From CAZZNQ01 sp964655775 (GTDB lineage Bacteria > Planctomycetota > Brocadiia > SM23-32): DNA of 20,908 nt. Positions 1 through 6,234 of this stretch are shown here, in pieces. Both the position numbers and the translations under genes were made by a program. The stretch is taken from NCBI GenBank assembly GCA_964655775.1, contig CAZZNQ010000072.1, forward strand, positions 1 through 20,908, read 5' to 3'. The notes under the pieces are model-generated. The model did no database searches. It was not told where the DNA came from and saw only the letters and a program-made list of their open reading frames with translations. Position 1 is the first letter of the stretch. Each line of letters begins with the position of its first letter.

Positions 1-1
1 T

Positions 2-988
2 GCCAGGGATCTCGACCACACCTCAACCTACGTGCCCGAAGAGGAGGAAGAGGACTGGGGCCCTTACATCCACTTCAACGTTGACAACGACAACGGCAAC
101 ACCGACGGCAACGGCGAGCCGATCGGCGACTATACCGAGACGGCAGAGGTCCAGTATGAGAACGATCTGACGCTTCTGGTAGCCGACCTTTCTCCATCGC
201 TCCAGGAAGGCAGCATCGTGCTCTCGCGCGGCAACGGCAACGCCCGTGTCTGGGACAGCGCGACCAAAGGCGACAGCACTGACCAGGTGCTTGTGGGGTC
301 GGATTCGGAGACGTGGGACCTTTCCGACGCAGAAGAACGAGCGGATTGGCAGCAGCAGGCGCCGACGCTTCACGTCGAGGGCTGCGCCGCGGCCGGCTCG
401 ACCGTGACGCTCCAGTTCAAGGACCCGGACGGCGAGGTCGTCTGTGCGGACACGATTGCCTACACCTTCATTGCGGCAGTCTGTGGCCGACAGCCGACGC
501 CAGCCGAGAGAGGAGACTTTGAGGGAGCCGCTGATCTGGTAGGCTGCGAATGGAGCATCATTGAGCCCGAGTTCGGTGAGCTTCCCAGTCCATACTATAA
601 CTGCCTATCCTGGTCCGTGGGTATAACCAATGAGTCGCTTTGGTTCGAAGTCGATGAGGCCGGAGACAAGAACAGGCCCGGCTATCACAACTTCACGCTT
701 GAGGTGGAGGATTTCGATGCATTCTTCTCTGAGTATGGCTATTCCCCGACTGCGAGTTTTGTGGATGCACGCATTGCTCTCTTCAAGGATCCAGAGGAAG
801 AAGTGCCTGTAAACCCAGAAGGGATTACCCACGCTGCACGCAGGATGCCGAACTGCACTTGCGGGTCAGGCCATTGGTGGATGTTCAGCAGCAAGATGGG
901 AGAAGGTGGTTACCTCCTAGAACACCTTCTCGGTCAACTGGATGGTGGACCGTACGGAAGCCATTTCAGGTACTATGAACCAGATTGA
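2..988 (+). CDS. C-terminal part of a large protein ending in an NCxxW/THAAR (DUF7689-like) domain; 5' end outside window
   Basis: The reading frame is open from the first bases of the window to TGA at 986-988, so the start lies upstream. A GTG at 32 is in frame but has no clear ribosome binding site. Residue numbers here count from that GTG. Residues 1-20 are acidic. Residues 35-150 look like a beta-sandwich module. From about 155 to the end there is a compact domain with an NCLSW motif (Cys191), a THAAR motif (His267), a CxC pair and an SSKMG segment. I recall this NCxxW...THAA...SK[LM]G pattern from a family annotated as DUF7689, often at the C-terminus of large planctomycete proteins. The Cys/His pair suggests a papain-like fold, but this is inference and no activity is known to me. 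The next gene follows within 25 bases. I am sure it is coding and moderately sure of the domain. Confidence 0.8.
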   Translation, partial: ARDLDHTSTYVPEEEEEDWGPYIHFNVDNDNGNTDGNGEPIGDYTETAEVQYENDLTLLVADLSPSLQEGSIVLSRGNGNARVWDSATKGDSTDQVLVGSDSETWDLSDAEERADWQQQAPTLHVEGCAAAGSTVTLQFKDPDGEVVCADTIAYTFIAAVCGRQPTPAERGDFEGAADLVGCEWSIIEPEFGELPSPYYNCLSWSVGITNESLWFEVDEAGDKNRPGYHNFTLEVEDFDAFFSEYGYSPTASFVDARIALFKDPEEEVPVNPEGITHAARRMPNCTCGSGHWWMFSSKMGEGGYLLEHLLGQLDGGPYGSHFRYYEPD

Positions 989-998
989 CCTTTCGACC

Positions 999-1005
999 AG
1001 GAGGG
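999..1005 (+). promoter_or_regulatory. Ribosome binding site deciding the start at 1012
   Basis: AGGAGGG lies six bases before ATG 1012. It favours this start over the in-frame TTG at 985, which overlaps the stop codon of the upstream gene. The ATG start also places the hydrophobic signal segment close to the N-terminus. Confidence 0.8.
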
Positions 1006-1011
1006 ATAAGC

Positions 1012-1734
1012 ATGCTCTGTCGACCTGGAAGCGAAGCAGGCTCTTACGTGCTGATAGCAGTTTTAACTGTGGTCTTGGTGAATGCCCCTGCGCCGTTTGC
1101 TGCCCAGGATTCACCCCACCGCGTGGAAACCGAGTTCAAGGACAACTACGCAGCCTGGAAGAACCTACTGGAATCGCCGGGCGTGCGTTGGCGCAGCGAA
1201 GCGAGAGTTTACGCTTCAGAGCCATTCCTCCGAATGGTTGAACTCGGTCCACCTGTCACCCCATATGCTATCGAAGCGATGCGGGAAGACTCGGGACCAG
1301 CCTCTTTCCGTCTGAAGAGCGTCCTCTATCTCGTGACCGCAAACGGTCTGCCGATGATCGGCAGAATGTCCAATCAAGAACGTTCACAGGCCTGGATTGA
1401 TTGGTGGGACGCCGGCCAGAAGGGAACTGACGCTCTGTTTGCCCGGGCTTACGAAGCTCATGAGATCAACGGCATCGCTGCGCTGGGCTGGGGCGCCATG
1501 CCGCGGATCGTCGAGAAGCTCAAGGAAGGCGACGAGGACCTCATGAAAGCCGTGCGTCAGATAGCGCTGGTCGAGGTACGGCTGAAGCGCATCCCGAGCG
1601 AGGCCGTGGAGGACTCCGAGTCCTGGATTGCGTGGTGGGAGAAGAACAAGGGCGACTGGGCCATCCCCTTCCCCGATCTGCAGAAAGAGAAGGATAAGGA
1701 GGCGGACGGCGAGAGCGCACCGGAGCAGGAATAA
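1012..1734 (+). CDS. Small secreted HEAT-like repeat protein, function unknown
   Basis: This is a 240-residue protein. Residues 1-30 form a signal peptide (polar n-region, hydrophobic stretch at about 12-24, likely cleavage after APFA), so it is probably exported. The mature part holds two related units. Each has an LG-x-x-x-x-P helix pair (about 79-94 and 158-181) followed by a tryptophan-rich tail (WIDWW at 128-132, WIAWW at 205-209). This resembles degenerate HEAT-type repeats. The last 20 residues are charged (K/E/D). It follows the NCxxW-domain gene by 23 bases and is probably co-transcribed, so it may be a partner or inhibitor of that protein, but nothing in the sequence proves this. 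I do not recognise a named family. Confidence 0.8.
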   Translation: MLCRPGSEAGSYVLIAVLTVVLVNAPAPFAAQDSPHRVETEFKDNYAAWKNLLESPGVRWRSEARVYASEPFLRMVELGPPVTPYAIEAMREDSGPASFRLKSVLYLVTANGLPMIGRMSNQERSQAWIDWWDAGQKGTDALFARAYEAHEINGIAALGWGAMPRIVEKLKEGDEDLMKAVRQIALVEVRLKRIPSEAVEDSESWIAWWEKNKGDWAIPFPDLQKEKDKEADGESAPEQE

Positions 1735-1877
1735 GCGCCCCAAGACGCCGAAAGCTGAAGTCCGACAACGAGGCACACCCCACGGGCCGGCGCCCGCCAC
1801 CGGCCCGTTCCCTGTCTACCGAGCGTTGGCAAGTGACCGCCTTGAGCATGGCGCCGGTAATTACGGGCAGGCATTAG
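1735..1877. other. Intergenic stretch without a convincing gene
   Basis: Between the HEAT-like gene and the ankyrin relic I see no start with a ribosome binding site and no hairpin with a T-run. A + strand frame around 1840-1916 gives a segment reading LEHGAG, which resembles the start of an ankyrin-type unit. It is in a different frame from the relic that follows, consistent with decay of a longer gene. Confidence 0.4.
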
Positions 1878-2045
1878 CGGAGATGCGATCCGGTGGCGCA
1901 GGCGATCCCGAGGAGTGACCCATCCGCCGGCGCCGACCCCAGAGCGCAGGATGAGAACGGCGTCAGCCCTTACGACCTGGCTCTGCGCTCGGGCCGCGAT
2001 GACATCGTGGCGATGCTGACTCCGCCGGAAGCCCCGGCCAAGTAA
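1878..2045 (+). pseudogene. Relic of an ankyrin-repeat protein C-terminus
   Basis: This frame is open from just after a TAG at 1875 to TAA at 2043. It encodes about 55 residues. Its middle reads AGADPRAQDENGVSPYDLA, followed by a second helix ending RDDIVAML. That matches the ankyrin consensus (GAD-P-x-A-x-D-x-x-G-x-(S/T)-P-x-D-x-A ... IV-x-x-L). There is no ATG. A GTG at 1893 could give a 50-residue peptide, but one repeat cannot normally fold alone, so a truncated remnant is more likely. The match is by eye to the known consensus. Confidence 0.55.
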
Positions 2046-2051
2046 AGGAGC

Positions 2052-2078
2052 CTTTACCAACGGCGAACGTTGGTAAAG
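2052..2078. terminator. Perfect 11-bp hairpin between convergent genes (candidate bidirectional terminator)
   Basis: CTTTACCAACG (2052-2062) and CGTTGGTAAAG (2068-2078) are perfect reverse complements around a GCGAA loop. The stem ends in AAA/TTT-rich arms. It lies 58 bases before the end of the - strand QueG-like gene and follows the + strand relic, so it sits between converging transcripts. No long T-run follows on either strand, so termination efficiency is uncertain. Confidence 0.5.
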
Positions 2079-2135
2079 ACGGCTTTACCAGCCAAAGCGG
2101 CCCTTACCTTCGCGGTGCCCGTTGTGCGCGCCGTC

Positions 2136-3209
2136 TCAGCTTGCGGTTTCGCCGGTCTCATCCTGGATCTCGCCGCGGGAGTTGAGCATCCAGCGCGGGC
2201 GCTTGATGAACCTGCCGCCGTGGAAGGTCTGCTCGATGCGGCCCGTCCTCTCCAGGAAGTCGAAGCAGCTCCGCATGCACCCGCGCGAGCCCTCGACGCC
2301 GTAGCTGCCCGCGCCGCCCCATTGCGCGATGCGCGCGTGGCCTTCGATGATGTGGCCGGAAGGGTCCTCGGGCGTCTTGCGCCACGAGCCGAGCGACATC
2401 GGCCAGCAGAACTTGTAGGCGATCTCCTCGGACATGGTCTGGCGCGTGGCGTCGAACTCGTAGCCCGGCAGCGCCTTCGGGATGAACGGCGAGACGCGCG
2501 GATCGCCGCCGTGATAGACCAGCGTGCACAGGCCCATGTCCACGTCCGCCCAGCGATAGGTCTTGTCCTCGATACGAATCTCGACGGTGCGGCCTTCGCG
2601 GATGTGCGGGATGGCGCCGGGGCAGCCCTTCACGCAGGCCATGTCCAGCGGGCAGATGGAGTTCGGCTCGACCAGGGGATCGGCGTCCAGCTCCATGTCC
2701 GTGATGATGGCGGCCAGGCGCTGGCGCGGCCCGAACTTCTTGGTGAGGAAAACCTTGGACCAGCCCATCTCGCCCAGCCCGGCGGCGACGCCGGCGATGC
2801 GGATGGCAAGCTGGACTTCGGGCGGGATGCCGCCGGGGCGCAGCGGCTCGACGTCCGGCTGGGTCTCCGGGACGCCGGGGTAGTAGGGGACCGCCTCGAA
2901 GCCGTGGTCCTCGATCAGGCAGGCGGTTTCGTAGAGCGGCAGCGGCAGGAAGAACGTGTTCAGCAGGCCGTGGTAGTCGAAGTGCGTGTAGGACGGCCAG
3001 TAGGTTCCCTCCTCGATGCCGCGCCAGCCGCCCCGAACGATGCGGCGTCCGACGACGATGACGGAGCGCGCCTCCGGGAAGATGGCCGCCGGGTGCATGC
3101 GGGGCGGGGCGTTCTCGAAGCGTTCGATGTTCGCCACGCCGAACAGGTCCAGCCCGCGCGAGAGGGCATAGTTTCTGATCTGTTCCTTGGTGATGGTGCT
3201 CGTTGCCAT
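2136..3209 (-). CDS. QueG-like (epoxyqueuosine reductase-related) Fe-S protein, paralog A
   Basis: This 357-residue protein is probably cytoplasmic. The N-terminal half (about 10-180) carries GLDLFGVANI and SVIVVGRRI segments and a GLGEMGW...KKFGPRQRL region, similar to QueG and reductive-dehalogenase-type cobalamin proteins. The ferredoxin-like part has C186-x5-C192-x3-C196-P, then a single C228 and C311-x3-C315. That gives only six of the eight cluster cysteines found in the adjacent paralog. True QueG reduces epoxyqueuosine in tRNA using cobalamin and two 4Fe-4S clusters. The unusual cysteine spacing and glycan-locus setting argue for a different substrate. The start is ATG with GAGGGGG upstream, overlapping the end of paralog B nine bases away, so the two are co-translated. 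Family confidence is good; function is unknown. Confidence 0.8.
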   Translation of the reverse strand: MATSTITKEQIRNYALSRGLDLFGVANIERFENAPPRMHPAAIFPEARSVIVVGRRIVRGGWRGIEEGTYWPSYTHFDYHGLLNTFFLPLPLYETACLIEDHGFEAVPYYPGVPETQPDVEPLRPGGIPPEVQLAIRIAGVAAGLGEMGWSKVFLTKKFGPRQRLAAIITDMELDADPLVEPNSICPLDMACVKGCPGAIPHIREGRTVEIRIEDKTYRWADVDMGLCTLVYHGGDPRVSPFIPKALPGYEFDATRQTMSEEIAYKFCWPMSLGSWRKTPEDPSGHIIEGHARIAQWGGAGSYGVEGSRGCMRSCFDFLERTGRIEQTFHGGRFIKRPRWMLNSRGEIQDETGETAS

Positions 3210-3218
3210 GGCGCCCCC

Positions 3219-4082
3219 TCAGGCCTGATAGAGATCGACTTCGCTCTTGACCGTCCAGGCGTCGCGCTGTCTGAACGGTGTCGCGAATCGGTTGCCGACG
3301 CGCTCGTTTCGCTCCAGGCAGTCCATGCAGGTTCGCACGCAGACGGCGGCGAGGCGATCCGGCAGGCCGGCAGGATGGTAGGCGTTCGGCCGGGCGCCGT
3401 TCTTGCAGGAACGGCACTTCGCGTAGTCGATCTCGGCGACCGTCATGGTCCGCCCGCAGACGGTCAGTTCGCGCTCGCCGAGGTAGGCGCCGAGCGGGCA
3501 ACCGTCGGCGCACTCGGGTTCGCGCGTGCAGATCGGTTCGGTCAGCAGGGGGGACGCTTCGAGCTCGGCGTCGGTGAGGATCATCTGGATGCGCTGGCGC
3601 GGACCGAAGCGGGGGGTGAGGAGCACGCCGCAGTAGCCGATCTCGCCGACTCCGGCGCGCACGGCGGCGTCGTCGGCGTCCAGCATCACGTTTGGGGCGG
3701 GGGCGTCCTTGCGGACTTTCACGCCCAGCGGCGGCACCTGCGGCGGCAGGTTGGGCAGCGGCACCGCCTCCCATCCGTGGTCCTCGAGGAACTCGCTGAC
3801 CTGGAAGGTGGTCAGGGACGTGAAGCGATTGTCCAGCCACTGGCAGCCGTAGAGCGCGTAGTTGGTGAAGTTCGTGCCTTCCTCGACCCCGCGGAGCGCG
3901 CCGCGCGGGATGCGGCGGCCGAGCACGACGACTGATCGCGTCTCCGGGAAGATCGCTCGGGGATGCTTGTCGTCTGGTAGTTCGTCGAAGCGTCCGACGT
4001 CGGCGACGCCGAAGACGTCGGCCCCGGCCTCACGTGCGAAATCCGCCAATTCCTGTGTCGTCACCACGGCTGCGGTCCTCAC
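3219..4082 (-). CDS. QueG-like Fe-S protein, paralog B
   Basis: This 287-residue protein aligns along its length with the downstream paralog: ADVFGVADVGRF, FPETRSVVVLGRRI, GVGEIGY and FGPRQR are shared landmarks. Its cysteines are complete for two clusters: C185-x5-C191-x3-C195-P, C223-x2-C226, and C248-x3-C252-x2-C255. It lacks the roughly 70 extra residues paralog A has in its C-terminal half. The start is GTG (4080-4082), placed directly after the TAA stop of the IclR gene, which implies translational coupling. A GTG-GTG pair six codons in is an alternative start. The natural substrate is unknown. The two proteins could work as a heteromeric redox pair, which is inference from adjacency and their unequal cysteine sets. 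Confidence 0.8.
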   Translation of the reverse strand: MRTAAVVTTQELADFAREAGADVFGVADVGRFDELPDDKHPRAIFPETRSVVVLGRRIPRGALRGVEEGTNFTNYALYGCQWLDNRFTSLTTFQVSEFLEDHGWEAVPLPNLPPQVPPLGVKVRKDAPAPNVMLDADDAAVRAGVGEIGYCGVLLTPRFGPRQRIQMILTDAELEASPLLTEPICTREPECADGCPLGAYLGERELTVCGRTMTVAEIDYAKCRSCKNGARPNAYHPAGLPDRLAAVCVRTCMDCLERNERVGNRFATPFRQRDAWTVKSEVDLYQA

Positions 4083-4832
4083 TTACGGTGTGCGTGATGC
4101 GAGACGCTCGCTCAGGGCGTCCGCTGTCTCCTTCAGTCCCGTCATTACTTCCCGCTCGTGCTCGTCCCGGAACCGGAACGTGGGCAGGTACACGCCCAGC
4201 GCCGCCACGACGCGGCCGCCCTCGCGAACCGGGCACGCGATGCCCACGATCTCCGCGTGGAGTTCGCTGGTGGCGACGCCCGCCTCCCGTATGCGTTCCA
4301 GCGTGCGGGCCATGTCCCCGCGCGTGCGGGCCTCGGGCCATTCGTCGCCCGGCCGGCCGTTGGCAGCGATAAAAGCCTCAAGTTCGTCCTCCGGCATGTG
4401 GGCCATCAGCAGTCGGCCGGTGGCCGTCCGGTAGACGGCCTGATCGGTCATCAGATCGCGGCGGACCTGGAAGGCGCGCCCGCCCTCCACCTGGGCCAGC
4501 GTGTAGCGGCGGCCGCGGTGGAGGGTCACCAGAATCACGGTCTCGCCGATGCGGGCGGCCAGATCGGCCATCAGTGGCTCCGCCGGCCCGACCAGATCCT
4601 TGCGGAAGGGGCCGTGGGCCGCCAGCAGGTAGGCGCTGGGGCCGAGCGTGTAGCCTTGTGCGCGGGCCTCCTGGGCGACGTAGTCCAGCTCGACCATCGT
4701 TTTCAGCAGGTTGCGGCAGGTGGCCGGATGCAGGTCGACGCTGCCGGCGATCTCGGAGAGCGAGTGCGGCCGCTCCGGCTCGGAGGCGATGCACTCGAGA
4801 ATCCTGAACGCCCTGTCGACGGATTGGATCAT
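4083..4832 (-). CDS. IclR-family transcriptional regulator
   Basis: This 249-residue protein has the standard IclR length and plan. The N-terminal winged helix-turn-helix (about 1-60) has SVDRAFRILE, then LSEIAGSVDLHPATCRNLLKT as the recognition region. The C-terminal effector domain (about 75-245) includes TGRLLMAHMPEDELEAF and IACPVREGGRVVAALGVY. Family members bind a small-molecule effector and usually regulate adjacent catabolic genes. It leads an operon with the two QueG-like genes, so those genes are its likeliest targets along with its own promoter. The ATG at 4830-4832 has no clear Shine-Dalgarno sequence. A promoter and two 10-bp direct repeats lie just upstream. Confidence 0.93.
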   Translation of the reverse strand: MIQSVDRAFRILECIASEPERPHSLSEIAGSVDLHPATCRNLLKTMVELDYVAQEARAQGYTLGPSAYLLAAHGPFRKDLVGPAEPLMADLAARIGETVILVTLHRGRRYTLAQVEGGRAFQVRRDLMTDQAVYRTATGRLLMAHMPEDELEAFIAANGRPGDEWPEARTRGDMARTLERIREAGVATSELHAEIVGIACPVREGGRVVAALGVYLPTFRFRDEHEREVMTGLKETADALSERLASRTP

Positions 4833-4837
4833 GGTGT

Positions 4838-4865
4838 GTATTACATAGCGAAATCGTATTGCATA
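4838..4865 (-). promoter_or_regulatory. Direct-repeat operator candidate at the IclR transcription start
   Basis: On the + strand GTATTACATA (4838-4847) and GTATTGCATA (4856-4865) are 10-bp direct repeats with one mismatch and an 18-base period. They lie between the predicted -10 box and the iclR start codon, the position expected for an autorepressor site. The assignment to this regulator is inference. Confidence 0.45.
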
Positions 4866-4867
4866 AG

Positions 4868-4896
4868 ACGATAACGAATAGAGGGTCTGCTGTCAA
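4868..4896 (-). promoter_or_regulatory. Sigma70-type promoter of the iclR-QueG-like operon
   Basis: Reading the - strand, TTGACA (4896-4891) is a perfect -35 box. It is followed after 17 bases by TATCGT (4873-4868), which matches four of six -10 positions. Transcription would begin near 4861, leaving a leader of about 28 bases that contains the two direct repeats. Confidence 0.6.
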
Positions 4897-4948
4897 CAGG
4901 GAATCGGCGGAAGCACACCAGTATTGCAGAAGTGCGGGATGGCGACGG

Positions 4949-4966
4949 GCCGGGGGCAGCCCCGGC
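4949..4966 (-). terminator. GC hairpin just after the GH130 gene
   Basis: GCCGGGG and CCCCGGC flank a GCAG loop, a perfect 7-bp stem. It starts about ten bases after the GH130 stop in the direction of transcription and lies upstream of the IclR promoter. There is no T-run, so it is a candidate terminator or 3' stabiliser only. Confidence 0.4.
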
Positions 4967-4975
4967 AGACGGGAC

Positions 4976-5962
4976 TCAGACGGGTTCGCAGGCGGCGATC
5001 AGGTCCTCGACGCGGGCGGTGGCGAGCGCGACGACGGTGTCGGCCGCGCCGTAGTAGATCTTCGCCTCGCCGTCGTCCTCGACGATCAGCCCGCACGGGA
5101 AGATGACGTGGCCGCGGTAGCCGTCAACCTCGTAGGCGTAGCGCTCCTCGGGCACCATCAGCGGCTCGCGGCAGAGGCCCACCACGCGCCAGGGCTCGTC
5201 CAGATCCAGGAGCATCACGCCGGCCGTGTAGGTTTTGTTCCAGCCGGCGTGCCAGGAGGGCAACTCGCGCGTCTCGTCCTTGTGGACGGCGTGGAAGACG
5301 GTCAGCCAGCCGGCGTCGGTGCGCACCGGCGGCGCGGCGGGTCCGATCTTGCAGTTGGAGAACGGCACCTCTTCGGCGCCCAGCACCAGTTTCGTCTCAC
5401 CCCAGTACCGACAGTCGGGCGACTGCGAATACCAGATGTCGAACGCTTCGGATTCGCGTCGGCCGTAGACGGGGAACGGGCGCTCCAGCCGCATGAACAT
5501 GCCGTCCTTCCGCTCGGGGAACAGCACCATGTTCCGGTTGTCGGGCACGCTGAGACTCAGTATCTCGAACCGCTCGAAGTCGTCGGTCACCGCAACCCCG
5601 CCCCGGATGCCGTGGCGGGTGTCCACGGCCATGCACATGTAGCATCGGCCGTCGATTACGGTCAGCCTCGGGTCGTAGGCACGGCTTATCTCCTCGTCTT
5701 TCATGGCGAAGCACGGCTTCTCGGCAACGGTCCAGTGGACGCCGTCGTCGCTGGTGGCGAGGCCCAGGTTGGTGCCGACTAGCGGCAGCCGGCCCTCGGT
5801 GGCGTAGTCGTTCCGGAACACCATCACGTACCGGCCCTTGTACACGGTGATGCCGGCGTTGAACGTCAGCGTCGCCGTGTAGGGGACGTCTTCGGCGGAC
5901 AGCACGGGATTGCCGGGATACCGATGAACCATGGATCCGCCTGCCTGTCCGTTGGCCGTCAT
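4976..5962 (-). CDS. GH130-family glycosidase/phosphorylase (mannoside-type)
   Basis: This 328-residue protein has no signal peptide and is probably cytoplasmic. Landmarks of the GH130 five-bladed beta-propeller are present: NPVL near the N-terminus (18-21), FNAGITVYKGRYVMVFR (34-50), GLATSDDGVHW (67-77), the catalytic-region YDPR with Asp97, and HAGWNKTYTAGVMLLDLDEP later. GH130 enzymes phosphorolyse or hydrolyse beta-linked mannosides or related sugars. Asp97 matches the conserved acid Asp. The preceding residue is Tyr rather than the Glu of the common EDPR motif, so the subfamily is unclear. The ATG at 5960-5962 follows GGAGG by ten bases. It probably belongs to the same transcription unit as the genes at 6235-13941, although a 270-base repeat-bearing gap separates them. 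Confidence 0.85.
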   Translation of the reverse strand: MTANGQAGGSMVHRYPGNPVLSAEDVPYTATLTFNAGITVYKGRYVMVFRNDYATEGRLPLVGTNLGLATSDDGVHWTVAEKPCFAMKDEEISRAYDPRLTVIDGRCYMCMAVDTRHGIRGGVAVTDDFERFEILSLSVPDNRNMVLFPERKDGMFMRLERPFPVYGRRESEAFDIWYSQSPDCRYWGETKLVLGAEEVPFSNCKIGPAAPPVRTDAGWLTVFHAVHKDETRELPSWHAGWNKTYTAGVMLLDLDEPWRVVGLCREPLMVPEERYAYEVDGYRGHVIFPCGLIVEDDGEAKIYYGAADTVVALATARVEDLIAACEPV

Positions 5963-6094
5963 GGCATAGCTACCTCCAAGCGACTATGTCCAGGCCCTCC
6001 GCTGTTGGGTCCGAAGCCGCAAGACGCAGAAGCCTGGACTGCTGTTGGCGCGTGTTCTTTTCGGACTGGGGCGTCTCGCCACCGCTTTGACGTT

Positions 6095-6165
6095 GCGGGG
6101 CTTGCCCCGCCCTGTTGTCGTCCGGCGGCAAGCCGCCGGCCAGGAAAGCGGCGCCAAGGCGCCGC
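6095..6165. repeat. Three consecutive perfect GC-rich hairpins (REP-like intergenic element)
   Basis: Three tight inverted repeats follow each other in the 272-base gap between the GH130 gene and the upstream glycosidase gene. They are GCGGGGC-TT-GCCCCGC (6095-6110), CCGGCGGC-AA-GCCGCCGG (6122-6139) and GCGGCGCC-AA-GGCGCCGC (6148-6165). Each has a two-base loop, and the spacers between them are short. The flanks (ending near ACTCCAAGAG) look like a dispersed intergenic palindrome, not a single terminator. The element may stabilise or partly terminate the operon message. The rest of the gap shows nothing else I can support. Confidence 0.7.
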
Positions 6166-6234
6166 ACTCCAAGAGTCGTGCTCGCGGGGACGGGCCGGCC
6201 GACCGGCTGCGACTCCCATGGGTGCGCGTGACGC

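Noticed and set aside
1893..2045. A 50-residue gene starting at GTG 1893
   Set aside because: It would encode a single ankyrin unit with a weakly placed ribosome binding site. A relic explains it better, though it cannot be fully excluded.
2070..3935. A 621-codon open frame on the + strand opposite the QueG-like genes
   Set aside because: It has no start context, is Ala/Arg/Gly/Asp-rich and mirrors the codon bias of the two real - strand genes. It is a GC-rich antisense shadow.
2136..4082. Naming the two Fe-S proteins as queG
   Set aside because: The cysteine spacing differs from QueG, there are two unequal copies, and no queuosine genes are nearby, so a gene symbol would mislead.
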